Below are positions 46,528 to 56,878 of a stretch of DNA of 64,000 bases, piece after piece (position 1 is the first letter of the stretch; the number at the start of each line of letters is the position of its first letter). Origin of the DNA: Modestobacter marinus (GTDB taxonomy: Bacteria > Actinomycetota > Actinomycetes > Mycobacteriales > Geodermatophilaceae); assembly GCF_011758655.1 (NCBI RefSeq), contig NZ_JAAMPA010000001.1, forward strand, positions 1,302,001 through 1,366,000, read 5' to 3'. A model generated the notes under the pieces. It was not told the origin of the DNA and did no database searches. It was given only the letters and a program-made list of their open reading frames with translations. The position numbers and the translations under genes were made by a program.

Positions 46528-47688
46528 TCAGCCGGGCAGCCGCACCGGCATGATCAGGTACCGGTAGGAGCCGGCCCGCTCGGCGGGCCTGCCGTTGTCC
46601 GCGTCGTCGGCGGAGGGCTCGTCGACCCCGGACAGCACGGCCGGCTTGAGCGCCGTCGTGAAGTCCATCCGGGCGCGGTCGGTGTGCACCGCGGCCAGGC
46701 CGTCGAGCAGGAACGTCGGGTTGAACCCGATCGTCAGCGGCTCACCGTCGAACTCGACGTCGCAGCGCTCCTCGGCCTGCCCCTCGTCGTCGGTGCCCCC
46801 GGCGCGCAGGGTCACCTGGCCGGGGGTGAACTCGCAGCGCAGCGGCGTGCCGCGCTCGGCGACCAGGGCCACGCGCTTGGCGGCGTCGGTGAACAGCCCG
46901 ACCGGCAGGGTGGCGAAGGACGACGACTCGCTGGGCATGATCGCGCGGTACTTCACGAACTCCGCGTCCAGCAGCCGGGTCGTGGTCCGGCGGTCCTTGC
47001 CGGACATGCCGAGGATGCCCTCCCCGGAGCCGCCGGACGCCAGCGAGAGCACCACCTCGGGGCCGCTGGTCAGCGTCTTCGCCGCGTCGGCCAGCGTGCG
47101 GGCCGGCACCAGGACGGCGGCGGACAGGCCCGGGGTCTCCGGACGCCAGGCGAACTCCCGGACGGCGAGCCGGTAGCGGTCGGTGGCGGCGAGGGTGACC
47201 AGGTCGTCCTCGATCTCCAGTCGCACGCCGGTCAGCATCGGCAGGGTGTCGTCGCGGCCGGCGGCGACGGCGACCTGGCCGACGGCCTCGGCGAACGCGT
47301 CGCTGTCCACGACCCCCGCGGTGGAGGGCATCGACGGCAGGGACGGGTAGTCCTCGACCGGGAGCGTGGGCAGGCTGAACTTCGCGTTGCCACAGGTGAT
47401 GGCCAGCCGGGCTCCCTCGGCGACCACGTCGACCGGGTGCGGTGGCAGGGCCCGGGTGATCTCGGCGAGCAGCCGGCCGGGGACCAGCGCGCGGCCGGCC
47501 TCGGTGGACTGCACGTCGACCTCGGCCCGGGCCGAGACCTCGTAGTCGAAGCCGGAGACCGCCAGCTGGCCGCCCTCGACCTCCAGCAGGATCCCGGCGA
47601 GCACCGGCACCGACGGCCGCGGCGGCAGGCTGCGCGCCGTCCACGCCACGGCCTCGGCGAGCACCTCACGTGCCACCCGGAACTTCAT
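46528..47688 (-). CDS. dnaN: DNA polymerase III beta subunit (sliding clamp)
   Basis: A 386-residue clamp of three repeated domains that tethers polymerase to DNA. Conserved segments include MKFRVAREVLAEAVAWTARSLPPRP in pieces, LPTLPVEDYPSLP, ATDRYRLAVREF and the C-terminal YLIMPVRLPG. It is the first gene on the dnaN side of oriC. Confidence 0.96.
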   Translation of the reverse strand: MKFRVAREVLAEAVAWTARSLPPRPSVPVLAGILLEVEGGQLAVSGFDYEVSARAEVDVQSTEAGRALVPGRLLAEITRALPPHPVDVVAEGARLAITCGNAKFSLPTLPVEDYPSLPSMPSTAGVVDSDAFAEAVGQVAVAAGRDDTLPMLTGVRLEIEDDLVTLAATDRYRLAVREFAWRPETPGLSAAVLVPARTLADAAKTLTSGPEVVLSLASGGSGEGILGMSGKDRRTTTRLLDAEFVKYRAIMPSESSSFATLPVGLFTDAAKRVALVAERGTPLRCEFTPGQVTLRAGGTDDEGQAEERCDVEFDGEPLTIGFNPTFLLDGLAAVHTDRARMDFTTALKPAVLSGVDEPSADDADNGRPAERAGSYRYLIMPVRLPG

Positions 47689-48432
47689 GCGTTACCCACC
47701 CCAAGCTCGTCTGCGCCGGCTGCTCCTGCGCGGTGTGCGGCGCCCATCCTCTCCTGCCCGCCCCCCTGCGTGACCAGTCCCCTGGTGACAGCTGCGCTGG
47801 GAGGTCACCGGACTCCCTCCGCAGGTGCTCGCCGGCCGGTGGGCGCAGCCCCCGGAACGGCCCGTCCCCACCGAGAGTGCTGTTCGAGAAGACCTGGGAG
47901 AGATAGCTCATCCTCGTCATCACGGGTGTGGATCCTGGGGATGGGACCCCTTCCTGCAGGTCACCCCGGGAATGGGCCTGTTGGCCCGCTGTGGGCCGGT
48001 GAGCGTCGGTCTGTGTCGACACGTGGACAACTCGACCGCCGTGCACCGTCGTCGTCCGCTCTCCACCCCGTGTCCCCCCACCACCCGCAGGTCCGTCCCC
48101 ACCCGATGTGGGTGCACGGGGCTGTCCACCGGCGCCGGTGGGCGACTTGTGGACACCCGGGGGACGTCGGCGTCTGGGCACACCCGCTGGACCTGCACAG
48201 ATGCGGCCGGCCGCGGGATCCACCCGGCCACGGCCAGTGCACACCCGCTCTCCCCAGGCTGTGTACAGATCTGGGGACAAGGAGACACGGGCCGCATCCG
48301 GACCGTTGCGAGAGCACCGTCACCGGTCGACACCGGGGCGTGCGGGAGGACCACCGGACCGGTGACCGGGCGGTGGGAGGACGTGCGGCGGCCGAGCCCG
48401 GCCCGGTTCGGGGCTGGGCTCGGCCGGGCAGG
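47689..48432. other. replication origin (oriC), dnaN-dnaA intergenic region
   Basis: A 744-base gene-free region between dnaN and dnaA, the usual actinobacterial oriC position. It holds three 8/9 DnaA-box matches on the TGTGGACAA orientation: 48022-48030 (CGTGGACAA), 48148-48156 (TGTGGACAC) and 48272-48280 (TGGGGACAA). Weaker words include CTGTCCACC at 48122. A relatively A/T-richer stretch lies near 47880-47940 (GAGAAGACCTGGGAGAGATA). Confidence 0.85.
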
Positions 48433-50298
48433 TCAGGAGCGGGCGCGGCTCTTGATCCGGGCGGTGAGCTCGGTGACCTGGGTGTAGGTGGCCCGGCGCT
48501 CGCTCATCAGGCCGGTGATCTTCTTGACCGCGTGCATGACCGTGGTGTGGTCCTTGCCGCCGAACGAGGCACCGATCCGGGGCAGGGAGAGCTCGGTTAG
48601 CTCGCGGCACAGGTACATCGCGATCTGCCGGGCGTTGACCAGCGTGCGGCTGCGGTTGGCGCCCTGCAGCTCCTCCATCGTCACGGAGAAGTACTCCGCC
48701 GTGGCGGCCATGATGATCGCCGCGGTGATCTGCGGGCCCTGCTCGTCGCTGATCAGGTCCTTCAGCACGAGCTCGGCCAGCGCGAGGTCGACCGGCTGCT
48801 TGTTCAGGCTGGCGAAGGCGGTGACCCGGATCAGCGCGCCCTCGAGCTCGCGGATGTTGGTCTGCACCTTGCTGGCGATGAACTCCAGCACCGCGTCGGG
48901 GGCCTGCAGCCGCTCGCCCCAGGCCTTCTTCCGCAGGATCGCGATGCGGGTCTCCAGGTCCGGCGCCTGGACGTCGGTGATGAGGCCCCACTCGAACCGC
49001 GTCCGCAGCCGGTCCTCCAGCGTCGTCAGCTTCTTCGGCGCGCGGTCGGAGGTGATGACGATCTGCTTGCTGGCGTTGTGCAGCGTGTTGAAGGTGTGGA
49101 AGAACTCCTCCTGGGTGCGCTCGGCGCGCTCCAGGAACTGGATGTCGTCGATCAGCAGGAAGTCGATGTCCCGGTAGCGACGGCGGAAGTCCTCGGCCCG
49201 GCCGGAGTGCACCAGGTTGATGAACTCGTTGGTGAACTCCTCGGTGCTGACGTACCGCACCCGCACGTTGGGGAACATCCGCGCCGCGTAGTGCCCGATC
49301 GCGTGCAACAGGTGGGTCTTGCCCAGCCCCGAGTCGCCGTAGATGAACAGCGGGTTGTAGGCCCGGGCCGGGGCCTCGGCGACGGCGACGGCGGCCGCGT
49401 GCGCGAACCGGTTGCTGTTGCCGATGACGAAGCTGTCGAAGACGTACTTGGCGTTCAGCCCCGGGTCCAGGCCGGCGGGGCGCCGGTCGGCGAACAGCGG
49501 GACGGCGCCGCCTCCGCGGCCGGCGCGCTCGGCCGGACGGTCACCGGTGCGCTCCTCCCCCGGCGCCTGGTCGCGGCCGGCGTCGCCCGGGTCGCGGTCC
49601 CAGGGGGCGAGCCGGCGGGGGCCGCCGTCGGCCTGGTCGTCGGAGGCCGACCCGCGCGACCAGTCGCGCCCGTCGCCGGACTCCGGCAGCCACGCCTCGG
49701 CCCGCACGGCGTCGGTGCGCACCCCGAAGGCGCTCCGCCCGTCGTCCACCCGGTCCCGGTCGGCGCGGTCCTCGGCGGCGCGGTCGTGCGCCGCCCGCTC
49801 GCGGGCCGCGAGCTCCTCCGAGGCCCGGTCGTGGGCGAGCCGGTCCTGGGCGAGGCGGTCCTGGGCCAGCCGGTCCTGCGCGTGCCGGTCCTGCGCGTGC
49901 CGGTCCTGGCCGAGCCGGTCCTCCGACGTCCAGTCCGGCAGCGGCCCGTCGGCCGGACGGTCCCGTTCGGCGCCGGGCCAGCGGCGGGCCTCGGACTCGG
50001 CGCCGAGCCGCGGTGCCTCGGGGGCCGGGGGCGGCACCGGCATGTCCTCCAGCTGCACCGCCACCCGGATGTCCCGGCCGATCTCGGCCGACAGCGCCTC
50101 GGCCAGCACCATGCGCATGCGGGACTCGAGCACCGTCTGGGTGAACTCGTTGGGCGCGGCGAGCACCGCGGTGTCCTCGAACAGTCCGAGCGGGCGGGTG
50201 AGGTTGAGCACCGCCTTCTGCTGCGGGGTGAGACTGCTGGCGAGCCTCTCGCGGGCCTGGTCCCAGACCGTCGCCAGGTCGACCGGATCGTCGGCCAT
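48433..50298 (-). CDS. dnaA: DnaA: replication initiator
   Basis: A 621-residue initiator. Domain I is about 1-90 ([21 protein letters not shown]). Domain II is a very long charged linker (about 91-285). The AAA+ domain (about 290-510) has [15 protein letters not shown] and LIDDIQFLE. Domain IV has the DNA-binding signature [15 protein letters not shown]. Residues about 129-158 of the linker are built from 5-residue units of the D-R-x-A-Q type encoded by six 15-bp repeats. The ATG at 50298 was chosen by homology of domain I. Confidence 0.97.
   Translation of the reverse strand: MADDPVDLATVWDQARERLASSLTPQQKAVLNLTRPLGLFEDTAVLAAPNEFTQTVLESRMRMVLAEALSAEIGRDIRVAVQLEDMPVPPPAPEAPRLGAESEARRWPGAERDRPADGPLPDWTSEDRLGQDRHAQDRHAQDRLAQDRLAQDRLAHDRASEELAARERAAHDRAAEDRADRDRVDDGRSAFGVRTDAVRAEAWLPESGDGRDWSRGSASDDQADGGPRRLAPWDRDPGDAGRDQAPGEERTGDRPAERAGRGGGAVPLFADRRPAGLDPGLNAKYVFDSFVIGNSNRFAHAAAVAVAEAPARAYNPLFIYGDSGLGKTHLLHAIGHYAARMFPNVRVRYVSTEEFTNEFINLVHSGRAEDFRRRYRDIDFLLIDDIQFLERAERTQEEFFHTFNTLHNASKQIVITSDRAPKKLTTLEDRLRTRFEWGLITDVQAPDLETRIAILRKKAWGERLQAPDAVLEFIASKVQTNIRELEGALIRVTAFASLNKQPVDLALAELVLKDLISDEQGPQITAAIIMAATAEYFSVTMEELQGANRSRTLVNARQIAMYLCRELTELSLPRIGASFGGKDHTTVMHAVKKITGLMSERRATYTQVTELTARIKSRARS
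49825..49914 (-). repeat. six 15-bp tandem repeats in dnaA domain II
   Basis: Units beginning at 49825, 49840, 49855, 49870, 49885 and 49900 all start with CCGGTC or GCGGTC and differ by a few bases. They encode the D-R-(L/H)-(A/G)-Q units of the DnaA linker. Confidence 0.85.
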
Positions 50299-51001
50299 CG
50301 ACTGTGTCCCTTCCCGTGCCTTCAGTGCTCTGCCTCCGGTGTGTCCCCGGAGCGTCGGTGCGGCCCCGGAGCCGTCGTCCACAGGTGGGACGGTGTCGGA
50401 GACTCGCTGGATCCCCCGTCGGGTCCCCAGCTGTGGACGTCCGGCGGTGCTGTGTCCACACGAGTGTCCACAGTCTGTGCACGCTCGGCGACACGTGGTC
50501 CGGGCGACCGGCGTCCGCGCTGCCGGGCACGACGTCATGGCTGGTGAGCGCCCCGGCAGGGGCGATCGGAAGAGGGTCCGGCGAGCAATCGGCCGACGGG
50601 GTCGGCAGGAGAACCGGCGCCCGGTCGTCCGACCCGGAGCGACGGCGACGCTAACAGCCCCGTCCACAGGCAGGCAACGACGACGCCACCCGGCACGCTG
50701 GACGGCCCCGGCGTGTCCGGTTCCGGGTGACCCGATCAACGGTGCACCATGACCGGTCCGGCCAGCAGACCGGGACCCGCCGGGTCTCGGCTATGCTGGT
50801 CGGAGTCTGTGCACGGAGGACGGCGCACGCCCTGAGCTCGTGGGGTGTGACCACCGGGTCCGTCGCACAGCAGACCAGCCTCGGGAGTCCGGGACGGTCG
50901 CAGGCCCAGGGACACCGGGGTCGATGACCAGCCCGGCCCCGCGCGTGCGCTGCCCGACCGGGTGCGCGCCGCATCGACGTCGTCAGCAGTGGGAGTCCCT
51001 C
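50299..51001. promoter_or_regulatory. dnaA-rpmH divergent regulatory region
   Basis: A 703-base gap without a supported gene, between divergent dnaA and rpmH. It holds DnaA-box-like words: 50375-50383 (TCGTCCACA), 50452-50460 and 50464-50472 (both GTGTCCACA), and weaker ones near 50431 and 50661. Clustering near dnaA fits autoregulation, or a second part of the origin. TATGCT at 50792 is a possible -10 box for rpmH. Confidence 0.55.
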
Positions 51002-51139
51002 GTGAGCAAGCGCACGTTCCAGCCGAACACCCGTCGTCGGGCCAAGACCCACGGCTTCCGGCTGCGGATGCGCACCCGGGCCGGGCGGGCGATCCTCGCC
51101 GCTCGCCGTGGCAAGGGTCGCACCAAGCTCTCCGCCTGA
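51002..51139 (+). CDS. rpmH: 50S ribosomal protein L34
   Basis: A 45-residue basic protein with the invariant pattern [27 protein letters not shown]. The GTG start has GTGGGAG upstream. It heads the conserved rpmH-rnpA-yidD-yidC run. Confidence 0.97.
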   Translation: MSKRTFQPNTRRRAKTHGFRLRMRTRAGRAILAARRGKGRTKLSA

Positions 51140-51140
51140 G

Positions 51141-51533
51141 GTGCTGCCTGCGCAGGCACGCCTGCGCCGGCGGCCGGAGTTCACCGCGGTCGTGCGGTCC
51201 GGCCGGCGTGCCGGGCGGCCGACCCTGGTGGTGCACTACCTCTCCGAACGGCCCGTCGCCCGGGTCGGGGGTCCCTCGGGCCCCGCGACCGGGCCACGGG
51301 CCGGTTTCGTGGTCGGCAAGGCCGTCGGCAACTCCGTGTGCCGGCACCGGGTCACCCGTCAGCTCCGCCACCTGGTGGGTGCCCGGCTGGACCGGCTCCC
51401 GCCGACCGCGGACCTGGTCATCCGGGCCCGCCCGGAGGCGGCCGACGCCGGCTCGGCCGTGCTGAGCCGCGACCTGGACGCCGGCCTCGACCGGGTCCTC
51501 GGCGTACGCGACCCCCGGGCCCGGCGGCCGTGA
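51141..51533 (+). CDS. rnpA: RNase P protein component
   Basis: A 130-residue basic protein. It opens [18 protein letters not shown] and has the RNA-binding motif [16 protein letters not shown], the family's RNR region with His in place of Asn. It helps the RNA subunit cut 5' leaders from pre-tRNAs. The GTG at 51141 is one base after the rpmH stop; an earlier start would overlap rpmH. Confidence 0.92.
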   Translation: MLPAQARLRRRPEFTAVVRSGRRAGRPTLVVHYLSERPVARVGGPSGPATGPRAGFVVGKAVGNSVCRHRVTRQLRHLVGARLDRLPPTADLVIRARPEAADAGSAVLSRDLDAGLDRVLGVRDPRARRP

Positions 51534-51958
51534 TGAACGCGCCCGCGCGCGGGCTGCTGGCCGCCGTCCGCTTCTACCAGCGCGCGATCAGCCCGGCGTT
51601 CCCGCCGCGCTGCCGCTTCGAGCCCAGCTGCAGTGCCTACGCGGCCGAGGCGATCGAGGTCCACGGCGCCGGGCGGGGCAGCTGGCTGGCCGTGCGCCGG
51701 CTGGCGAAGTGCGCGCCCTGGCACCCCGGCGGCGTCGACCTGGTCCCGCCCCGGCGCGAGGACCCCGCGACGCCCGGCGACGCAGGTCCCGACCCCGACC
51801 CAGGAACCGCTGGGCCCACCCACTCGTCGTGCACAGCGGCGCAGCCGCCGGAACCGTCCGCGGCCACCGCGTCGACGGCCGACGGCACACGTCGTCCCGA
51901 CCGTGCCACCCCGCCGGCTCCGCGCCGGTCTGCGCAGCAGGAGGCTGGCGTTGCTTGA
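51533..51958 (+). CDS. yidD: YidD membrane insertion efficiency factor
   Basis: A 141-residue protein. The core (about 5-75) shows [29 protein letters not shown] and HPGGVDLVP, with the three conserved cysteines. A disordered Pro/Ala/Thr-rich tail follows, longer than usual. It assists YidC. The ATG shares a base with the rnpA stop; a GTG three bases earlier is also possible. Confidence 0.9.
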   Translation: MNAPARGLLAAVRFYQRAISPAFPPRCRFEPSCSAYAAEAIEVHGAGRGSWLAVRRLAKCAPWHPGGVDLVPPRREDPATPGDAGPDPDPGTAGPTHSSCTAAQPPEPSAATASTADGTRRPDRATPPAPRRSAQQEAGVA

Positions 51959-53054
51959 CTGGCTGTACACCGCGATCGCGTGGGTGATGAAGCAGTGGCA
52001 TGCACTGTTCTCCACGTTCCTGGACCCGGCGAGCGGCATCGCGTGGGCGCTGTCGATCGTCTTCCTGGTCGTCACCATCCGCGTGCTGCTCTTCCGGCTG
52101 TTCGTCAAGCAGGTGAAGAGCCAGCGGGCGATGCAGGAGATCCAGCCGGAGATCCAGAAGCTCCGCAAGCAGTACGGCAGCGACAAGCAGGGCTTCAGCC
52201 AGGCGATGATGGCGCTGAACAAGGAGCGCGGGGTCAACCCGCTCGCCGGCTGCCTGCCGATCCTGCCGCAGATCCCGATCTTCCTCGCGCTCTTCCACGT
52301 GCTGCGCCGGATCGCGCCCGGCAAGGACGGCCTCTACAGCTGGGACGACACCCTCACCGACCAGGCTGCCTCGGCGCAGCTGTTCGGCGCACCGATCTCC
52401 TCCTCGTTCAACATGGTCGGGGAGAAGGAGCGGCTGATCCTCGGTCTGCCGGGGGTCGACTACACCAACATCCGGATCGTCGCCTTCCTGCTGATCGTGA
52501 TCATGTGCTTCACGACCTTCTTCACCCAGAAGCAGATCATGAAGCGCTCCGGCCCGGTCGAGGGTCAGGCCGCGATGGTGCAGAAGCTGCTGCTCTACGG
52601 CATGCCGCTGAGCCTCTTCGTCTCCGGCTTCTTCTTCCCGATCGGCGTGCTCCTCTACTGGTTCACCAACAACCTGTGGACCCTGGGCCAGCAGTTCTAC
52701 ATCCTCAAGAAGCTGCCCCCGCCCGGGTCGCCGGCCGCGCTGGCCAAGGCCGCCGCCGACAAGCCGCAGATCGACCCCAAGGCCCTCGCCCCCAAGCCGG
52801 GCGCGAAGCCGGTGCGCCCCAAGTCGGGCAGCCGGGGCGCGACGGCCGCCCCCGCCTCCACGGTGGACGGCGACGCCGCCACCCCCGACGCCCCGCCGGC
52901 CGGCGCGACCCCCGCCCAGGGGCACGGGTCCACGGACGGCGGCTCGGCGAACGGGCGGCCCCCCGGTGGCGGAGGTGCCCGCCCCCGGACGGGCTCCTCG
53001 GGCAACCGGTCCTCGGCCGGGCCCGCCAACCGAGGCAAACGCAAGCGCCGCTGA
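51951..53054 (+). CDS. yidC: YidC/Oxa1 membrane insertase
   Basis: A 367-residue insertase with five or six membrane helices. It shows [17 protein letters not shown] at the start, [39 protein letters not shown] and [20 protein letters not shown]. The TTG start at 51951 has GCAGGAGG at ideal distance and overlaps the end of yidD. The C-terminal 110 residues are Pro/Ala/Gly-rich and end GKRKRR, a ribosome-binding type tail. Confidence 0.94.
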   Translation: MLDWLYTAIAWVMKQWHALFSTFLDPASGIAWALSIVFLVVTIRVLLFRLFVKQVKSQRAMQEIQPEIQKLRKQYGSDKQGFSQAMMALNKERGVNPLAGCLPILPQIPIFLALFHVLRRIAPGKDGLYSWDDTLTDQAASAQLFGAPISSSFNMVGEKERLILGLPGVDYTNIRIVAFLLIVIMCFTTFFTQKQIMKRSGPVEGQAAMVQKLLLYGMPLSLFVSGFFFPIGVLLYWFTNNLWTLGQQFYILKKLPPPGSPAALAKAAADKPQIDPKALAPKPGAKPVRPKSGSRGATAAPASTVDGDAATPDAPPAGATPAQGHGSTDGGSANGRPPGGGGARPRTGSSGNRSSAGPANRGKRKRR

Positions 53055-53143
53055 CCGGCTGCGGCACCCGGGCCTGCGCCCGCGGCGTGCCCGCCCCCGA
53101 CCACCGGGCTCGCCCGGCCGCCTGCACGACCCTGGAGGACTCC

Positions 53144-53800
53144 GTGAGTGCATCCGACAACGACACCGTGGCGACGTCCGAGGCCACCTCGGACGCACTG
53201 CTGACCCCGGCCGGCGGGAGCGGTGACCCCGCGCTGCCCGACGCCGACCCGGCGTCCTCCGACGCCGTCGTCGAGCCGGTCGACGTGGACGACGAGTCCG
53301 ACGACGACGCTGACGACGACGAGGCCGAGGAGGGCGGCGACGGCCTGCTCGTCCGCGAGGGCGACGTGGCCGGCGACTACCTCGAGCGGCTGCTCGACAT
53401 CCTCGACGTCGACGGCGACATCGACCTGGACGTCGAGGGAGACCGGGCCTCGGTCGCGGTCGTGGGCGGCCAGCTGAAGACCCTCATCGGGCCCGACGGG
53501 GCGACCCTGGAGGCCCTGCAGGAGCTGACCCGGCTCGCGGTGGCCCAGTCCACCGGCGTCCGCAGCCGGCTGATGCTCGACATCGGCGGCTTCCGGGCCA
53601 AGCGCCGGGCCGACCTGACCAGCCTGGCGTCCGAGGCGGCCGAGCGGGTCGCGCAGAGCGGGGCCCCCGAGCGCCTGTCGCCGATGAACCCGTTCGAGCG
53701 CAAGGTCGTCCACGACGTCATCGCGGCAGCGGCCGGGGTGCGCAGCGAGTCGGAGGGCGAGGAGCCGAACCGCCGCGTCGTGGTCCTGCCCGACCGGTGA
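53144..53800 (+). CDS. khpB: KhpB/Jag: KH-R3H RNA-binding protein
   Basis: A 218-residue protein. An acidic N-terminus (about 1-65, with a run of Asp/Glu) is followed by a KH domain (about 75-150; LKTLIGPDGATLEALQELTRLAV in pieces) and an R3H domain (PMNPFERKVVHDVIA, then a Ser/Glu-rich GVRSESEGEEPNRRVVV). It binds RNA and affects division and wall growth in relatives. The GTG at 53144 has TGGAGGACTCC upstream. The stop overlaps rsmG by four bases. Confidence 0.93.
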   Translation: MSASDNDTVATSEATSDALLTPAGGSGDPALPDADPASSDAVVEPVDVDDESDDDADDDEAEEGGDGLLVREGDVAGDYLERLLDILDVDGDIDLDVEGDRASVAVVGGQLKTLIGPDGATLEALQELTRLAVAQSTGVRSRLMLDIGGFRAKRRADLTSLASEAAERVAQSGAPERLSPMNPFERKVVHDVIAAAAGVRSESEGEEPNRRVVVLPDR

Positions 53801-54507
53801 CCGGCGCGGAGGGGCAGTCAGACGGGGCCCCGGTCGATCCGTCCGTTGCCGTTCCGGAGCCCTCGGCGGCCGCCGTCGCCGTGTTCGGGCCGGCCGTCGA
53901 CCAGGCCGCCCGCTACGTCGCGATGCTCGCTGGTGACGGTGTGGTGCGTGGGCTGATCGGGCCGCGTGAGGTGCCCCGGTTGTGGGACCGGCACGTGCTC
54001 AACAGCGCCGCGCTGGCCGAGGTGGTGCCGCAGGGTGCCCGGGTGGTGGACGTGGGCAGCGGTGCCGGCCTCCCCGGGGTGCCGCTGGCGCTCGCCCGCC
54101 CCGACCTCACCCTGACGCTGGTCGAGCCGATGGCCCGCCGGGTCGAGTTCCTCCAGGACGTCGTGACGGAGCTCGGCGCTCCCTGGCGGGTGGTCCGGGG
54201 GCGCGCCGAGGAGCGGTCCGTCGTGCGGGCGGTCGGCCCGGTCGACGTGGTGACGGCGCGGGCGGTGGCCCCGCTGCCACGACTGGTGGGCTGGTGCCGC
54301 GGACTGCTCGCCCCGGGCGCCCAGCTGATCGCCCTGGTCGGTGCCCGGGCGGCAGCCGAGGTGCCGGATCTCGTGCCGGAGCTCGAAGCGGCGGGGATGC
54401 GGGATGTGCACACGCGGGCAGTCGGTGTCGAGCTCGGTGCTGCAGCCACTACCGTGGTGCTCATGACCCGCGCGCACACCTCACGGTCCGGGCGCTCGGC
54501 AGGGTGA
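53797..54507 (+). CDS. rsmG: RsmG: 16S rRNA m7G527 methyltransferase
   Basis: A 236-residue SAM-dependent methyltransferase that modifies G527 of 16S rRNA. It shows LIGPREVPRLWDRHVLNSA and the SAM motif VDVGSGAGLPGVPLALARP. The GTG start overlaps the khpB stop (GTGA). Loss of RsmG gives low-level streptomycin resistance in other species. Two parS-like sites lie between it and parA. Confidence 0.95.
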   Translation: MTGAEGQSDGAPVDPSVAVPEPSAAAVAVFGPAVDQAARYVAMLAGDGVVRGLIGPREVPRLWDRHVLNSAALAEVVPQGARVVDVGSGAGLPGVPLALARPDLTLTLVEPMARRVEFLQDVVTELGAPWRVVRGRAEERSVVRAVGPVDVVTARAVAPLPRLVGWCRGLLAPGAQLIALVGARAAAEVPDLVPELEAAGMRDVHTRAVGVELGAAATTVVLMTRAHTSRSGRSAG

Positions 54508-54511
54508 GCCC

Positions 54512-54525
54512 GTTTCACGTGGAAC
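54512..54525. other. parS-like site, imperfect
   Basis: GTTTCACGTGGAAC matches the parS core with one arm base differing between the two halves. It lies four bases after rsmG and 21 bases from the next site. Confidence 0.7.
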
Positions 54526-54540
54526 TCGCCGAAGCGATCG

Positions 54541-54566
54541 CACCCTGTTCCACGTGGAACAGGGTG
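54541..54566. other. parS site, 26-bp perfect palindrome
   Basis: The core TGTTCCACGTGGAACA (54546-54561) is extended by CACCC and GGGTG to a perfect 26-bp palindrome. It is the strongest parS-like site in the window and lies directly upstream of parA, 18 bases before the start. Confidence 0.9.
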
Positions 54567-54583
54567 GTGGGGAGGCAGCACCG

Positions 54584-55714
54584 ATGACGGACCCGGGCGA
54601 GCGCCTGCGCAACAGCCTCGCCGCCGATCTGCCGGTCGGTCCCGACTTCGACAGCCCGATCGCCATGGAGGCGATGCGGGCCACGCGCGTCCTGCACGCC
54701 GCCGACCAGGACCCCTTCCCGGCCCCGGGGCGGATCCGGGTGGTCACCGTGGCGAACCAGAAGGGCGGCGTCGGGAAGACCACCTCGACGGTGAACCTGG
54801 GTGTCGCCCTGGCCATGTACGGGCTCCGGACACTGGTCATCGACCTCGATCCCCAGGGGAACGCCAGCACCGCCCTCGGGGTGGAGCACACGGTGGGCAC
54901 GCCCTCGATCTACGACGCCCTGGTCGGCGACAGCACGCTCGCCGAGGTCATCCACCCGACGACCGCCAGCCCGAACCTCTTCTGCGTGCCGGCGACGATC
55001 GACCTCGCCGGTGCGGAGATCGAGCTGGTCTCCGTGGTGGCCCGCGAGCACCGGCTGCGTCGCTCGATCGAGACCTACCTGCACGAGCTCCCCGCCGAGG
55101 AGCGCCCGCACTACGTCCTGATCGACTGCCCGCCGTCCCTGGGCCTGCTGACGCTGAACGCGCTGGTGGCCGGGGACGAGGTGCTCATCCCCATCCAGTG
55201 CGAGTACTACGCCCTGGAGGGCCTGGGTCAGCTGCTCTCGAACATCGACCTGGTGCGGGCCCACCTGAACCCGGGCATCTCGGTGAGCACGATCCTGCTC
55301 ACCATGTACGACGGGCGCACCAAGCTCGCCGACCAGGTGGCCGACGAGGTGCGCAACCACTTCGGCGACGTCGTCCTCACGGCGGTCATCCCGCGGAACG
55401 TCCGGGTCAGCGAGGCGCCGGGCTACGGGCAGTCGGTGCTCACCTACGACCCGGGGTCCCGGGGCTCGACCAGCTACGTGGAGGCCGCCCGGGAGTTCGC
55501 CCGCCGGGGAGTCGCGCTGCCCGCGTCGACCGTCCAGCCGGTCAGCCAGCCTCCTCCTCCCCCGCCGCCGGTCGCCCCACCGGTCTACCCGCCCCCGGTC
55601 AACGCGCCGTCCACGGCGAGCGCCGGGCCACCGCCAGTGGCCGGGCCGCCGTCGGTGGCGGCATTGGTGCTCGGTGAGCCGGCGACGGCCCCGCGCGGAC
55701 GGCACGCGACGTGA
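54584..55714 (+). CDS. parA: ParA: chromosome segregation ATPase
   Basis: A 376-residue deviant-Walker ATPase with KGGVGKTT (residues 60-67), [12 protein letters not shown] and [17 protein letters not shown]. It moves ParB-parS complexes along the nucleoid. An N-terminal extension of 50 residues and a C-terminal Pro-rich tail flank the core. GGAGGCAGCACC precedes the ATG. It forms an operon with parB. Confidence 0.95.
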   Translation: MTDPGERLRNSLAADLPVGPDFDSPIAMEAMRATRVLHAADQDPFPAPGRIRVVTVANQKGGVGKTTSTVNLGVALAMYGLRTLVIDLDPQGNASTALGVEHTVGTPSIYDALVGDSTLAEVIHPTTASPNLFCVPATIDLAGAEIELVSVVAREHRLRRSIETYLHELPAEERPHYVLIDCPPSLGLLTLNALVAGDEVLIPIQCEYYALEGLGQLLSNIDLVRAHLNPGISVSTILLTMYDGRTKLADQVADEVRNHFGDVVLTAVIPRNVRVSEAPGYGQSVLTYDPGSRGSTSYVEAAREFARRGVALPASTVQPVSQPPPPPPPVAPPVYPPPVNAPSTASAGPPPVAGPPSVAALVLGEPATAPRGRHAT

Positions 55715-55781
55715 GCCCGGTGCGCCCCATTCCCACCCCCGAGCCGCGTCTGCGGACACCGGGCATCTGCGAGGAGGACCA

Positions 55782-56816
55782 GTGACCAAGCGCGGCGGTC
55801 TGGGGCGGGGCCTGGCGGCTCTGATCCCCACGAGTGCACCGGCTCCCACGGCGACCCCGGCGGCGCGCGCCGCCGAGGCAGCCGAGGTCGCCGCCACCGC
55901 GGTCGACCAGGCCGGGGCCACCCCTCCGGACGAGTCGACCCGCACGGCGTCGGTGCACGAGCTCCCGAGCCGCGCGCTCGAGGAGGTCGCCGGCGTTCCC
56001 GGCGCGCAGCTGCGCGAGGTCCCGGTCGGCGACGTCGTCCCGAACCCCAAGCAGCCGCGGCAGGTCTTCGACGACGAGGCGCTGGAGGAGCTCACCCACT
56101 CGGTGCGCGAGTTCGGCCTGCTCCAGCCGATCGTCGTCCGGGAGGCCGGCGACGGCCGCTACGAGCTCATCATGGGCGAGCGCCGGCTGCGCGCCTCCCG
56201 GGCGGCCGGCCTGGAGGCCGTGCCCGCGATCGTCCGGGACACCACCGACGACGCGATGCTGCGCGACGCGCTGCTGGAGAACATCCACCGGGTCCAGCTC
56301 AACCCGCTGGAGGAGGCGGCCGCCTACCAGCAGCTGCTGGAGGAGTTCGGCGCCACCCACGAGGAGCTGGCCAGCAAGATCGGGCGCAGCCGCTCCCAGG
56401 TCACCAACACCATCCGGCTGATGAAGCTGCCGGTGAAGGTGCAGACGCGGGTGGCCGCCGGGGTCATCTCGGCCGGGCACGCCCGGGCCCTGCTCGGCCT
56501 GCCCGAGGCCGAGGCCCAGGACGCCCTGGCCACCCGGATCGTCGCCGAGGGCATGTCGGTCCGGGCGACCGAGGAGGCCGTCGCGATGGCGGTCGCCGAC
56601 TCCCCCACCGCGGCGCGCCGCTCGGCACGGAAGATCAGCGCCCCGGGGGTCGAGGACCTCGCCGGTCGGCTGTCCGACGTCTTCGAGACCAAGGTGAAGG
56701 TGCAGATCGGCCGGGCCAAGGGCCGGATCGTGGTGGAGTTCGGCTCGGTCGACGACCTGCAGCGGATCGTCGGCATGATGGCGCCGGACATCACCGGGCG
56801 CAGCCAGTCGGAGTGA
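55782..56816 (+). CDS. parB: ParB: centromere-binding CTPase
   Basis: A 344-residue protein. It starts [15 protein letters not shown]. The N-terminal CTP-binding domain has [19 protein letters not shown] and [14 protein letters not shown]. The middle HTH part ([21 protein letters not shown]) binds parS, and the C-terminal part dimerises ([24 protein letters not shown] in parts). GAGGAGGACCA precedes the GTG start. The four parS-like palindromes in the window are its likely targets. Confidence 0.96.
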   Translation: MTKRGGLGRGLAALIPTSAPAPTATPAARAAEAAEVAATAVDQAGATPPDESTRTASVHELPSRALEEVAGVPGAQLREVPVGDVVPNPKQPRQVFDDEALEELTHSVREFGLLQPIVVREAGDGRYELIMGERRLRASRAAGLEAVPAIVRDTTDDAMLRDALLENIHRVQLNPLEEAAAYQQLLEEFGATHEELASKIGRSRSQVTNTIRLMKLPVKVQTRVAAGVISAGHARALLGLPEAEAQDALATRIVAEGMSVRATEEAVAMAVADSPTAARRSARKISAPGVEDLAGRLSDVFETKVKVQIGRAKGRIVVEFGSVDDLQRIVGMMAPDITGRSQSE

Positions 56817-56820
56817 TCAC

Positions 56821-56878
56821 GGTCAATACGTCACAGACGTAATGACCGTGGGGGCGTCGTCCGCACGGGCGACGCCCC
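56821..56878. terminator. bidirectional terminator between parB and ddl
   Basis: Two hairpins lie between the convergent stops. One at 56821-56847 has 12-base arms with one mismatch. The other, 56851-56859 with 56870-56878, is a perfect 9-bp stem (GGGGCGTCG) and runs up to the ddl stop. Confidence 0.65.
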
